From Isoetes taiwanensis (taxonomy: Eukaryota; Streptophyta; Lycopodiopsida; Isoetales; Isoetaceae): 64,000 nucleotides of DNA. This document shows, one piece after another, positions 1 to 11,147 of the stretch (the stretch's first letter is position 1; the number at the start of each line of letters is the position of its first letter). Both the position numbers and the translations under genes were made by a program. Location: NCBI GenBank assembly GCA_021234155.1, contig JAJEKV010000022.1:1858728-1922727 (forward strand). The letters run 5' to 3'. The notes beneath the pieces are model-generated. The model saw only the letters and a list, made by a program, of their open reading frames with translations, was not told where the DNA came from and did not search any database.

Positions 1-323
1 TCGGGAACGTACACCAAGATCTACTCGAGCGGTCTCCCATGGGTCCGTTACAATCTCTCCCACTAGACTATGCTCGTCCTCGAGCATCACAAACCAAGTC
101 ATGACCTACCGTCCAACGGTATTTCGGGTCATACTTGCCCCCATGGAGACTCGAACTCGAGCCCTGCTCTGATACCAAATGTAACGTTCCTAACCGACAT
201 GCCCTTAACCAACTGGGCAAAACCGTCTAGACGTTTATGAGTAGTCGCTTCTACCCATTTATGCCGGTGTCTCGGGAACGTACACCAAGATCTACTCGAG
301 CGGTCTCCCATGGGTCCGTTACA
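1..323 (-). mobile_element. TRIM-type short LTR retroelement, left LTR cut by the window edge
   Basis: Positions 1-52 and 272-323 are the same sequence. The right LTR spans 180-323 (144 bp), starts TGTAACG and ends CGTTACA, so it has the TG...CA ends and a 7-bp terminal inverted repeat. The left LTR is present only as its last 52 bases. The internal part (53-179) is about 127 bp, has no coding capacity, and ends with a tRNA-iMet-type primer site. This is the layout of a terminal-repeat retrotransposon in miniature, read on the - strand and dependent on proteins supplied in trans. The target duplication cannot be checked because the left flank lies outside the window. Confidence 0.75.
166..177 (-). 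promoter_or_regulatory. Primer binding site of the TRIM element
   Basis: On the - strand this reads TGGTATCAGAGC, the classic plant retrotransposon primer site complementary to the 3' end of initiator tRNA-Met. It lies two bases from the LTR that starts at 180, as expected for minus-strand DNA priming. Confidence 0.8.
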
Positions 324-490
324 CCAGGTACTATTGAAGGTGATTGTGACCTCATTGTTATGCATCTATATATATCAGTTGGCTCGTTTCTCCTTCCAGC
401 AAGCTTTAAGGCATCAGGGACCTATGGCCATTATGTAGGCAATGTTTGAAAGGCGTGAATCTTCCATGTTTACTACTTTCTAACATTATA

Positions 491-1075
491 TTATATGATG
501 TTCCAGAGCAGTTCTTGAAGAGGGAGGAACTCGATCTCTTGCAGAAGAATTTGATATGGGACCATGGACTTCACGCCAAGTACTCGAGTCATAAAGACTT
601 TAACATGTGACTGATGTGATCGGTCGCAAAGCTCTGCTCTGTGATAGTTATTATGCGTGGCATAGAAGTCTTCTAGCCTGCCATCACTCATTTTCTTCAA
701 GTATTCTAATACGTGGTAGTAGTAAACTCCACTCCTAGGTACTTGTATGTTTTCACTACTTCTACCCCTTGATCTTGGTAAGTGAAGTAAGGTTGTCTCT
801 GTTGTAGTGAAGACGACACCAAGAGCACCTTGCTTTTGGCCAAATTGATGGGCATTCCAATGGCCTGACAGAAAGTACTTAGTGCATCTAGATGCTGCTA
901 CAGACTCGCTAGGATGTAAGCTAAGAGATACATGTCATCTGCATATATCAGCTGCCGAATGATATGGTGAACAAGCCTGGGCCTCCATCACCATGCTATA
1001 TAAGTCAATCCTTGAGCTGATCAATATACAAACCAAACAATGTATGAGAGATTGGGAACCCTTAGCAGACTTCAA
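491..1075 (-). pseudogene. LINE reverse-transcriptase relic (palm and thumb)
   Basis: On the - strand the frames read, in order, a segment like the RT motif-B region near 1000-1070, the catalytic box YADDMYLLA near 930-960, a stretch containing QHLDAL and INLAKSK, then VKTYKYLGVEF near 710-750 and a thumb segment ending FMTRVLGVKSMVPYQ. The same order occurs in the fuller LINE at 9312-11145 (YADDVVLLS, KHLDAL, YKYLGI, KFLRTELGTKAQTPY). The frame is broken by shifts and by a TAG just before QHLDAL, where the relative has a sense codon. It is a dead 5'- and 3'-truncated copy. Confidence 0.75.
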
Positions 1076-1149
1076 TACTATTGCTGATAACTCACCATAA
1101 TGGTAGCATTCGAGCCGGTGAGCATGTGTCATAGAGCATATACACTGCA

Positions 1150-3200
1150 ATTTTGTAATTCATGGGGACTCCCAACCGCGGTAATCGTTCCCACAAATTT
1201 TTCAATAGGGACCATGTTATAGGTCGTCCTCTTTGAAGGTTCAATGCTCCCCTATTTGGCCATTTATTTGAGCATCAACTTCTTTTCCTTAAATAGGGCA
1301 ATTCAACTTTGGCCATTGATCAAGAGCATAATTTACAATTAGCTAATTGCCCTTCAAAAACCTAATTTTAAAATACAAAACATATAAAAGTACCAATAAG
1401 CTCTAAAACCACATGTTAAAATACACCATGGTGCAATGTACAAATGAAATGTGAATATAATAATATTATCCAGAAAGGTAGCAAAAAACTCAATATCATT
1501 GCCAAAAATCACAACCATTTTATGGAATATGAATAAAGGAAACTTGAAATGCATGTAGCTTGAACAGAAATATCTTAAATATGTAAAGAAATATTATAGG
1601 CTAATCAACCATAGGCATTATAGAATCAATACTAAGCCAATTTAATCATGGCCTCCAGGAATTGAACCCAAACTACACCATGGAGCAAAAGGGTGAGAAA
1701 TACCTTTGGACCCTATGCTTTTGTTGGAGTCGAGGAAAGACAATGATTGACTCTACACAATGGTGCATCTACATTAAAAAATCCGCAACAGAAAGGATCT
1801 AGACAAAGAGGTCACCATTTATCAAGAATTGATCATTTTACTCAAATGGATAAATAGTTGCACACAACTCAGCCATAAATCCTTTGGATAATTCCATCGA
1901 TTCGAACTGCTGGTTCTCGGGATTGGTGAGCCGCATTGGTTGGCCAATGTATACCTCTGGTTCATTGACGATTGTGGACCTCTGGTTTAATTTGGAGTTC
2001 GCTACTTATTGAAGGGTTTCACTTTGGTTTCTTAATCGATGTTCCTTCTCTAAGCAGTTTTTTTTTCCATCATCTTTCCCTAATTCTTTATGTAATCAAT
2101 GTAAACATTTGATGTTTATGTTTTAGGTTGTGTGGCATGCATGACCATCCCATGTGGCACGTGTTATAGCCCTTCCATTTGGAGGTATTGGGTTGCCTGA
2201 AGGGTAGAGGTGGGCTGACAGAATATTATTTAGATATGCTAATAGAACGAATGTGATTAAAAATCTCTTTGCATTGAACAACTAAAGTTGAAACTTTGCC
2301 TGCGTTACATGAAGCACCTGAATGTTTGATTGCCATTGGTTGTCGTGATATGCCATTAGAGCACCATTCGACTATTTAGTGCGAAGAATTTCATAAGGCT
2401 ACCAAGAGCTTGATCGATGACAGTTCGTGGTCATCGAAGGAGACACATCGTGATCACAAGAAGTGGAAATTACACTTTCCCAAGCTCTGGATGTTTCCAC
2501 AGCTCTTCTTACTGACATACGCAGTTGAAGGTGTGAGGCCATTTTAGAGTATGAAGTGCATCCCATTATGCAGGTCATTTCATTTAATAAAGCCCATGAG
2601 ACGCAGTTGCATTGCTTTATGAGGATGCTTTGTTTCTCAAGACAACAATGATATGAACGTTGTTTTGAATAAGTATTATTTTTTTGCATTCCATTATACA
2701 ACTTTAGAAGACGAGGTGGGCATGATTTTGCACCCAATGTTTTTTATGGGCTTCTAAACTGAGCAAAAAGAGTTCATGAAATTATGCAACGTGGAAAACA
2801 CATTAGATCGTTAGACTGTAGATGTATGCTTTTATTCGTATCTTTTTGTCATAAGTTTTTGATATTATAAATATGACATGGTATCCATATATATTTTGTA
2901 GAATTATAATAGAGTTCTATTATCACATGTTATATCTCCAATTGATGGAGGAAAGTTTAAATTTTGAAAAGTTAATGACTAGTTTACTGTGATTATGGTA
3001 ACAACGCAGGCAAATGGTAAGGTTTTTAATTTAACTGGCTTTCACAATCTGTGTTTGCATCTGTGTAAGGCTTTCACAATCTGTGTTTGCATCGGTGTTC
3101 ATCCTGCAAGACCTCTGAGCCACTCCCCCAAAGGAATGAGTTATACCTGGATGTATTCGACGATCTTGACGATACATACAAGCTTTATCGTTACCACACT
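1150..3200. other. AT-rich intergenic stretch, no gene recognised
   Basis: Only short open frames occur here, the longest 112 codons at 2399-2737 on the - strand, with no recognisable motif and cysteine-rich low-complexity content. A 22-bp phrase (GGCTTTCACAATCTGTGTTT plus two bases) is repeated in tandem around 3038-3092. I see no RNA gene or mobile-element ends. Confidence 0.5.
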
Positions 3201-3232
3201 TTCGTCATAACACACCAAAAACAAAGACATTT

Positions 3233-3374
3233 TGTGATGTGGAACGGGAAGGGGGAGGGCATTCTTGCCATCCCCCTGACCTGCAGAATCCGGGAGCGCC
3301 GTTAAGGCGCGACTGGATTCTGCAGGTCAGGAGGCTAGCAGGAATGCCTGACCCCTTCCTGCTCCACGACGTCA
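3233..3374. repeat. Long near-perfect foldback (possible small-RNA precursor)
   Basis: Two 68-base arms (3233-3300 and 3306-3373) are reverse complements around a 5-base loop GTTAA. The inner part holds GCGCC/GGCGC, a 4x4 internal loop, then a perfect 16-bp stem CTGACCTGCAGAATCC. The outer part pairs with scattered mismatches through GGCATTC and GGAAGGGG. Such a single foldback with a tiny loop and near-perfect arms fits a young MIRNA or siRNA hairpin, or a short foldback transposon. The mature strand cannot be predicted from sequence alone and I recognise no known miRNA family in it. Confidence 0.6.
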
Positions 3375-3585
3375 AGGTAAGATTACCTTATTCTACAGGT
3401 TTTGGGCAAGCCATTTGCCATTCTTATCTAGAATGATCCTAGATTTTGCAAGAATTCACATTCACTTACCTTGACGTTTTGATATTTGAATGTTGATTCT
3501 CTATTCTTTGTGTATTTGTCCAATGTTGTGCTTGATCTCTATCTTTCTATCTATAAAGTGGACGTAAAAAACATAAATAATTTAA

Positions 3586-3755
3586 GATAGATAGATAGAT
3601 AGATTGCTTGGTTGGGCCCTGCCCCCAACCACTTTACATTGCGTCTGTGGGTTTTGACACCCAACAGTTCAGAGTGCGATTCTGGGCAGTCTCGAACTTG
3701 AGACCTAATAGTTGCTACGCACGGAGGGTTGCCCTCCATGGCCGAAGGGTGAAGT
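3586..3755 (-). repeat. Possible tRNA-derived SINE with (ATCT)n tail
   Basis: On the - strand the segment holds a B-box-like block GGTCTCAAGTTCGAGACTG around 3685-3703, preceded by a GC-richer head and followed by a pyrimidine-rich body that ends in (ATCT)n at 3586-3604. A tRNA-like promoter, a unique body and a simple-repeat tail are the parts of a plant SINE. I did not find a clear A box or a target duplication, so this is tentative. Confidence 0.3.
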
Positions 3756-4451
3756 GGCTTAAATCATACTTGGAAGTCATGTTTTTGTAATCAATCAAAA
3801 TTTTTATTTGAAAACAATAGAGATCTTTGTTGTTTAGCATGGAACAAGGATGGCAGAAGCATAAGGACAAGTCTAATAGAGGAGAGAATGGAAATACATG
3901 TTTTGTCAGGAGTTCACATTAAGCACAATATACTGCCAGTCTTTTGTTCTTGTAACACCAACAAATCTTTTCTGATTCAATTCTTCAAAAACGAGGATGT
4001 CACCTTCCTGAGATTTCAAGTTTCTAAAAAAAAAAAGCCTGATAAGCATGGGAACATTGCAAGCAGCACGAGAACCATAGTAGCTACAGGGGTGACTTAT
4101 AAATCAGTTCTTTAGTCGGCATTTTACAGAACTCAAGGAATTACACAAACAAACTAACCAAGGAAACCACCTGAGGTAATACAGCAAAAGGTGTCAGGTC
4201 TCCAACAAGACCACCAGTCTTTCCAGCGTTTTGTATGTTGATATTCATGCCTAGCTTCCGAAATATAATTGACATTCAGGCATAAAGTCCGGTCGCCAGA
4301 GTCCATGAAACCTGGCCACAAAAAATGCCCCGGCTTGGGTGCACGTGGCCAAAGCAGGTCATGTCAGGAGACGTCTCATGGAAATGCACCCTAATAGCCT
4401 AGTCCTGTAACCTCTTGTCATAGCTTAGTCCTCTAGTCCTGCACAGTAGTC

Positions 4452-4643
4452 TAAGGGTGGTTTCCCATGGGCAAAAAACCTCCGGGTTTCTGAAGGTCTG
4501 GTATGTTATTCCGATGTTCCCATGAGCTAAAAACCTAAATGGCTGAGGTTAAGAACCTCATTTGGGAAGTAATCCCGACGATTATTTTTGGACCTAGGTC
4601 TGACCTCATCTAGGTCCGTCTATCCATGGGAAAGCACCCTAAG
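4452..4643. mobile_element. Small MITE with 19-bp terminal inverted repeats
   Basis: The left end reads TAAGGGTGGTTTCCCATGG and the reverse complement of the right end reads TTAGGGTGCTTTCCCATGG, two mismatches in 19 bp. The 190-bp interior is non-coding. No convincing target duplication was found, so the superfamily is uncertain, although a GGGTG end is common in hAT-type MITEs. Confidence 0.6.
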
Positions 4644-4870
4644 GAGAGCAAGATTCAGCATGTTGTGATAGCCCAATCGCGCCCATAAAATAACAAAGAG
4701 GTCCAAGGGTGAGCAAGGTTCAAAGATGTTGTAATAGCCTAGTCCCGGTCCATTTTCTTACGTAAAAACAACAATGGTAGGTGATGTGCTCGTAATTCCA
4801 TTAGCCTAGTGGTATTGAAAAAGGTGTTGGCGTTGAATGTAGTAATAAAATTATTTCATCCGCCGTCAGA

Positions 4871-5003
4871 TCCATTGTTATCCTTAAAAGATACAGTGGA
4901 AATTGACATCCATAGTTTCTACCAACCGAGAAAGGCGTATCCATTGTTATCCTTCAAGATACGGTGGAAATTGACATCCATAGTTTCTACCGCGGAGAAA
5001 GGC
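4871..5003. repeat. Two tandem copies of a 69-bp unit
   Basis: TCCATTGTTATCCTT starts both copies (4871 and 4940), each running through GGAAATTGACATCCATAGTT and ending near GAGAAAGG. The copies differ at only a few positions, so the duplication is fairly recent. No function is suggested. Confidence 0.8.
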
Positions 5004-5004
5004 C

Positions 5005-6500
5005 AAATTCTCATTTTTTATATCATGAACAATTTTCAGACTATTTTCACCATTTTGCGGATGCTTTACTAAGATAGAATCGATTGAAAGGAATTTTTTG
5101 TTCTATAACAAATCCATCGTCCTTTGTTGTGAACGGCTTTAATCTCTTATCCAATATAGCTTTCGCCTAACGAGGGATTTGCCAATGTATCTCTTTAGCG
5201 AGTGCGTAATGCTTTAGTAATAGATGGGAAATGTGAAAATCTAAGCCTTAAATTCTATAAACCATAGCCCGCCATAGATGATACAACCCTAATCGGACAG
5301 ATAAGATGTGGCAAAATATGGTCTATTTTTCATCCTTATCCCGTTTTTAACATTTTCCCACAACACAAGGCCAATTCAATCAAGGCTTCTTTCCATCCAA
5401 GCAAGGAGCCCTCTCTATTAGGATTTTGGGTCGCCTAGCGTAAATAACGCCATAACTAATCCCTAACCCGGCAGCCCCAAATGTCACAAAGAAGTAATAA
5501 GGGGCAGCCATTCCAAGACATCAATTTTTGCACTACCTTAAGGAAATAAAACAGGGAAAAAACAATACCCTATTACCATGGGAATTCTGTTGTAATCCAT
5601 AGCCGTTTCAAAGATTCGATTTGTAACCACTTACGGAATCACGCCGTCCTCATCCTCTACCGAGGGAAAAAAAGCGGTGTCTTTTAGGCGATGGAGCTAC
5701 TGGAGATACAATTCCGTCATGCCCTTTTTAGGTTTTGGATTTGGAGTTGGATTTGGAGTTGGATTTAAAACGATTTTTGAGCAGTGAATAGTAAAAGGCG
5801 ATCTAATCGAGGAATACCGGAAACGGAGGAATGGTGTCCATGGATGAGAAAGAAGAATGCCTCTTACCGCCATAGCCATGATCCGCCTTACAAAATGCCA
5901 TCGATTTTTACACCAATATTTGAACCTCGGGTCTTACAGGCTTCCTATCTGCGCTTTTGATCCACGGCTATGGCGGATGTAAGCTTTGTGCCGTATTTAC
6001 CTTCCCTTCTGAGCCGCCTCCCGAAAAAAGAATCCAAGAAAATAAAGAAAGAAAGCTGTTGGTCTCCCTATTATCCACGCTTTTTCCGGAGCTTACGCCA
6101 AAGAAAACACGGCTATGGCGCTTTTGCGAGCCTAAATCCATAGTCAAACTTGATTCCGGTTATATGCGGTTCCAATATCATACTGACCGAGCATTTATCG
6201 GGCAAATGCCGGTTTTGTAGCGCAAAACTCTTTGCCCATCACTAGAATATTTTAGGTATATGCTGGCATATGCCTGGATATGCCATAAACCCACCTAAAC
6301 AAGGGTTTGCCCCCCTAGGGGCAACCCAAAAAACTCATCTAAAAGAAAAATTTGAACTTTTTTGCATCCATATACTGGCATAAGTGTTTAATGGCTGCAT
6401 TTTTCCAACCGCATAGTTTTGGCGGCTGCATTTTTCCAACCACATTCTGTGTGCAAAAAAACAAAAATTCCCAACCGCAGTTTATGTGCAGAAAAAAAAA
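5005..6500. other. Intergenic stretch, no gene recognised
   Basis: There is a short 12-bp tandem (TTTGGAGTTGGA) around 5748-5777 and recurrent GGCTATGGCGG phrases near 5870 and 5965. Open frames are short and show no motif. An ORF on the - strand at 5697-5879 resembles a transit peptide in composition only and was not accepted as a gene. Confidence 0.4.
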
Positions 6501-6525
6501 ATTAAAATCTTTGTTTTGGTGTGTT

Positions 6526-6554
6526 ATTTATTTATTTATTTATTTATTTATTTG
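6526..6554. repeat. (TTTA)n microsatellite, probable LINE 3' tail
   Basis: Seven TTTA units on the + strand read as (AAAT)n directly downstream of the - strand LINE fragment at 6608-6919. It most likely is the tail left by target-primed reverse transcription. Confidence 0.7.
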
Positions 6555-6607
6555 ATAAGCTCACTTAGGACCCTGAAGAGAGCCATGGAGCCTGCAAATC
6601 ATTACAA

Positions 6608-6919
6608 TCATAATTTCAGTAGTAAGGAACGGTGTGCATCCACCGCCCTTAAGTATAGACCCAAATCGAAATATGATAATGAAAATAAGGATCTGAAATC
6701 TTGAATTTTGATTGTGAACTTCTCTCTGATTTCTGAATATGCTGGGCAGTAGGCAAACACATGATCTTCACTTTCTATACACTGCATAGCGTAGGCCTTG
6801 CAAGTTCTTTCCTCGATTGGGATTTTGTGCCATCTACCTGTCTCAATAGCCAATCTATGGGAACTGGTTCTGTATCGTGCAATCATTTGTTTTAATGGCC
6901 TCGGGATGTCTGAATCCAA
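6608..6919 (-). pseudogene. LINE ORF2 C-terminal fragment (GRW domain)
   Basis: The 103-residue frame contains SSHRLAIETGRW, then spaced C...C residues, EDHVFAYCPAY and SEIREKF. The same block ends the LINE frames at 23.7 kb (HHLRIETGRW ... CPTYDQIRIRY) and 48.3 kb (HHLEIEVGRW ... CPAYEHIRDRF), so it is the zinc-finger-like C-terminus of one LINE clade. Everything upstream, including the polymerase, is missing: a 5'-truncated insertion. Confidence 0.75.
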
Positions 6920-7136
6920 GTATCCCTGGCTGCCCTGTTATGGGATATGTGCTCTATGTAATGGTTTATATGTGATTCATGAACTTAACAATGTTTTTGA
7001 ATTTTTATTTCTTTCCCGGCCAAATAAAAAAAATCTCCCATAACACACCAAAACAAAGATTTTAAATTTTATATTATATATTATGCAATTCTTTGTTGAG
7101 AGGGCTTCTTATTATCAAATATATTAAACGACATTT

Positions 7137-7646
7137 TTTTTCTTTGAAGGACGACAATCTATTATCAAGCAAAATCAAGATACATACAAGGGACCTGTGA
7201 CATGGGACTCAAAACCTAGAGGACGAAATAGTCCACTAAGCAAAACCACCCATACACAGTATATACTCACACTCCTTGTGCCACCTTGAGGTGTTTAATG
7301 GCCTCATCACAATCGACATGGTCTACCACATCGAGATGATCATCAATAGACATCAAATTATCATGCCACTAAATAGAACGAGGCGGGATAGCCTCGTGAG
7401 ATGACATAACAGACTTCTTCCTTGCTGCCTTCTTCCAATTGACCTGTTGCCATGACTCTTTTGCGCACAGAAGATTAGGACCATCAGCCATAACAACCTC
7501 AGAAACATGAGAAGAAGAAGCATCAACATGGAGAGAAGAATGAACTACAGGTACAAATGATGGCGCTAAAGACGACACTGTCGGAACTGGAATTAGAGCA
7601 TCTTCCATGGATGAGGAGTGCAACACAACTGGTAAAGGTTGAACAT
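7137..7646 (-). mobile_element. Internally deleted LINE derivative (ORF1 remnant plus 3' end)
   Basis: It is a near-identical copy of the 3' part of the insertion at 59573-60404. It has the same 85-residue ORF1 stretch (MADGPNLLCAKESWQQVNWK), the same downstream sequence, and the same end TTGTCGTCCTTCAAAG before a poly(A), seen as T-run at 7133-7141. The end matches that of the zf-RVT LINE at 24.9 kb. ORF2 is absent, so the copy must have been mobilised by another element's reverse transcriptase. Confidence 0.7.
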
Positions 7647-8180
7647 CTTATATATTAGTGTCTTATATATATACATCTTTCTATAAGACACTATGTCTCC
7701 TTCATGAGGTATGTTACATTTTTGTTTATATGGGAATCGTATTTGCTGATTATATAAACGGTCAACTTGTTCTACATCCCATGACCTATTGGTCTCCGTG
7801 GACGTTAAAAAAACTATTCTATTCTATTCTATTCTATTCTCTTATAGCATGTATATTGTCCACCACATGTTCAAGAACAAGGTTTATTCATTGTATACCT
7901 GATGTATATTGGTATTGCTAATCAATTTTGCCGAAAAGGAAGACGATATGGTGACTATTTACTTCAACCAGACAAAACGTACACTCCTCGAAATAGCTCA
8001 ATTTCATTAATTATAGACCAAACCTTTATTTATGGACTCCTGTTGTCCTCTTCAATAATGAAAGCATATATGCTTCAGCAATATGCCTAGGAATTTTAGT
8101 CCCCTTAGGTAGTTTCTACCTATTGGGAACAACAATAATCAACTGCCTCCATGATGCCGAGCTTTCAATATTAGGCTTCT
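7647..8180. other. Non-coding interval
   Basis: Contains a (TATTC)n run at about 7816-7842 and short unassignable frames. No gene or element boundary was recognised. Confidence 0.4.
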
Positions 8181-8184
8181 ATTT

Positions 8185-9012
8185 CTATTTCTTCTTCCAA
8201 CAATTAGCATATGCAGCGGGGTTCTTTTTGTTTCTACCATGAATAGGTTTCCACCATGATACTTTGATGGTCTCAAAACTCTCTTTCTTATTGTCCATTT
8301 GAGGATCCTCAGTTGCAAGCCTTAACCACGTGAAGCACAAGGGATTTTTGGGTCGCACTAGCAGAAACATATTATTGTGCAAGTCCTTGTTCTGACACGG
8401 GTCTATCCTTCCATGGGCCAACATATGTTTGTGCTAATGTTGCTAGAACTTCCATTCATCTAATATTTGAGGTGGCCCCTATCTAGTGTGTGGCAAAAAA
8501 TCCTCATATTCTCTCTCACTACCTTGAATTTTGCCAAGCCCTTGCAGAAGCTTCAACCAATAGTCTATTGCAAAGGTGAACTGTATAGAATAATTAGCAA
8601 TCTCAACTTCCTCTATTGCTTGTAGAGATTGCTACCCACTGTAAGATATGCTTTTAGATACCATTTCATAACTGTCCAGGTCCTTCATGACCCCTCTTGG
8701 AGACAACAAGATTAGGTTGCTAATTGGCATTGAAGGCTTCCATCTAAGCCTCCTTCCACATTCATATACCCATAGATGGCTTGGCCGTTTCTTATGGTAC
8801 ATGAAGATCCATTCCGATTCATTGCAAACATGAAACCTAAAGGTCCTGGGTCGCCACTCAATCTATCTTCGCCATCGGTAATGAATCCGTCAATGAAGCC
8901 CTTCCAATTTGACACCTTATCAACAATGTATTGGGCATATTCCTTCATAGTGCATTTTTTGTATAGAACTAGTAGCTCTGACGTTGTTATCACTTCATGG
9001 TTTTTCAAAAAG
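8185..9012 (-). pseudogene. Unrecognised protein-coding relic
   Basis: Two open blocks on the - strand (8712-9012 with NWKGFIDGFITDGEDRLS, and 8185-8424 with FLLVRPKNPLCFTWLRL) are linked by a frame that stays readable except for four TAG codons (at ...SYSG*QSL, ...HTR*GPP, KF*QH*HKH). Glutamine fits each site. The conserved-looking composition and the single kind of stop suggest a decayed coding sequence of 250 or more residues rather than chance. I do not recognise the family. It may be a transposon protein. Confidence 0.4.
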
Positions 9013-9311
9013 TGACGAGAAGTTACCAAATAGTCTCATATACCCATTAAGTTATTTCATAAGTTAAATCTACTATGTCCTAGGTTAAATATTTCTATAT
9101 TTCACGTTTAAGCTGGCAACAAACTTTTGAAACTAGCAAATTCTTGAGATTCAATCGACCTGGCTAAACAGACGGACTTCACTGTATTTACCAATTATGA
9201 ATCGATCAATTTGGTACAACATTGTGCTGGATTCTATTAAGCCTAATAAAAGTCAATCAGGTTTGAGTTTCTTAAAAAGGGGAAGATAGACGGAGGCTTA
9301 AAAAAGAGTAT

Positions 9312-11145
9312 GTGGCATTAACCAAGTCAAAAAAGAAAAGTCATGACTTTCAAAGACAGAAAGACTTGGTTGCGGACCTTATCGTAAACCCCAAGCAGTT
9401 TTGGAATAAATTGAAAACTAGAATGCAGCATGATACTCATTTGGATCCAGCAGCCCTGCTCTGCCAAGTACATGAACTTTACCATATGCCAGGCATTAAT
9501 GAAACTAATAATGTTGAATATTTGCAGGATGATCATTTGTGTTTCACTTTGGAGAACTTGGGAGAAGGTTTAAGTAAACTTGCAAATGGGAAAGCTGCTG
9601 ATGCAATAGGTCTGGTGGCGGAGATGTTCAAATGGGCAGGTAAATCGGTCCATATAACCTTGTTATCTCTACTTAATACTGTATTGCATAAGGGATTTCC
9701 ACACACTTGGCAATTGAATAGAGTGGTTCCACTTTATAAGTCGGGAGATGAAGGTGATCCAAGGAATTATAGAATGATTTTGGTTAGTAGCTTGTATGCT
9801 AAGCTATTTGCTACTATGCTGAACTGTAAACTGAGTGCTTGGTCAGAGGAGCATAATATCAGAGCCATTGGGCAAGCAGGTTTTAGGCCTAAAAAATCCA
9901 TAGTGGATCATTTAGTTGCCTTGCGTGCTATGGTTGATGGTGTCAAAGGGAAGAAGAAACCACTTTATGCATGTTTTGTTGATTATGCTAAGGCATTTGA
10001 CACAGTATCTCGCCATTATTTATGGGAGAGACTGGACCCTGGAGGTGCCAATTGAGCTTAGACAAGCAGTAAGAATACTCTATGAGAAAGTTTTAGTCCA
10101 ATTATCATTCCCCTATGTACAGGAGTGCACAGAAGTAGTGGAGAGCAATATCGGAGTTAAGCAAGGGTGTCCTTTGTCACCCACCCTGTTTGGTTTGTTT
10201 ATAGACCAACTAGAAGCTTGGATGGCAGAATATGGAGGGGATGGGACCCCTTTATTTGGCTATGTGGTTTTATTGCTCCTTTATGCTGATGATGTGGTTC
10301 TTTTATCGCGCTCTATCGCAGGCATGCAAAAGCACTTAGATGCTTTGGCCTATTTCTTTGACCAAAAAGGTATGCAGGTGAATATGACAAAGACTAAGAT
10401 GATGGTCTTCGGAGCTAATAAAGTCGAGCATCTTAAATTTTATTTTAAAGAGGAGCCTGTGGAGATTGTAACCTCATATAAATATTTGGGGATACATGTG
10501 GACAAAGGGCCTAGTTGGAATCTTGCTGTTGAACATAGAGTAAATGGGGGGCTCAAAGCACTATACAGTATGCAGCGTAAAAGTGGAAAAGCAGAAATAT
10601 GGGATTTCAGTTTGAAAAGGACTTTGTTTCGTGTCTTGGTACAACCAGTTCTATTATACGGATGTGAGGTATGGGGTCCAGGTTTGTCTGCAGATTCTTG
10701 GAAAAAAATTGAGAAAGTGCAAAAAAAATTCTTGAGAACTGAATTGGGAACTAAGGCACAAACTCCGTATGACATGCTGTTTGTGGAATGTGGTATGATG
10801 CCTATGGAAGCTGAAGCTTTATGCAGGATGCTCACATATCTTTGTAAGGTGCAATTTGATATGGCAGAAGAAAGCTTACCGAGACGTGCATTAGAGGAGA
10901 CAAGGGATAAGGGTTGGTATGCAGACATTGTGGAATGGACGAGGAAATGGAGTTTAGATATTCATTGCCTGCAAGAGAATAGGTCGAATATTTGGGGATG
11001 GGTACATCAACATCTCATTAGAAGAAACTGGAGGGTTCCGGAAACAAAAAAAGAATTCTACAGAAAATATATGAATCCCACACTTCAAGAGGCCAAGTAT
11101 CTTAAAGAAAGTGTATCATTGGGAATGAGGCACGTGATAATCTAG
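9312..11145 (+). pseudogene. LINE ORF2 reverse transcriptase, one frameshift
   Basis: Reverse transcriptase for target-primed retrotransposition. The first frame (9312-10055) carries the finger and palm blocks LSKLANGKAADAIGL, GQAGFRPKKSIVDHL and motif A FVDYAKAFDTVSR. A frameshift at about 10030 moves the reading to the frame ending at 11145, with GVKQGCPLSPTLFGLFID (motif B), the catalytic YADDVVLLS (motif C), YKYLGIHVD, and the thumb LYGCEVWGPGLS. The endonuclease domain is missing at the 5' side and the GRW C-terminal block is missing at the 3' side, where the structured repeat begins 214 bp later. It is a truncated but comparatively well kept copy. Confidence 0.85.
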
Positions 11146-11147
11146 TT

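Larger units (their letters stand above)
6503..7068. mobile_element. Inverted-repeat-flanked element with a LINE tail inside
   Basis: The sequence AAAATCTTTGTTTTGGTGTG at about 6508 and its reverse complement near 7043 form a 24-bp perfect terminal inverted repeat, slightly extendable outward. Between them lies a LINE 3' fragment and its AAAT-type tail. This could be a MITE that received a LINE insertion, or a foldback formed by duplication. A related phrase (ATAACACACCAAAAACAAAG) also occurs singly at about 3209. Target duplications were not identified. Confidence 0.45.

Noticed and set aside
1640-1680. tRNA B-box-like GGTTCAATTCC on the - strand
   Set aside because: No cloverleaf could be formed around it and no A box is at the right distance.
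5697-5879. 60-codon - strand ORF with transit-peptide-like start (MAMAVRGILLS)
   Set aside because: The second half is coded by a 12-bp tandem repeat (PNPTPNPTPNP), there is no convincing splice donor, and no downstream exon was found.
10440-10928. 162-codon - strand ORF inside the LINE
   Set aside because: Antisense shadow of the reverse-transcriptase frame, with no motif of its own.
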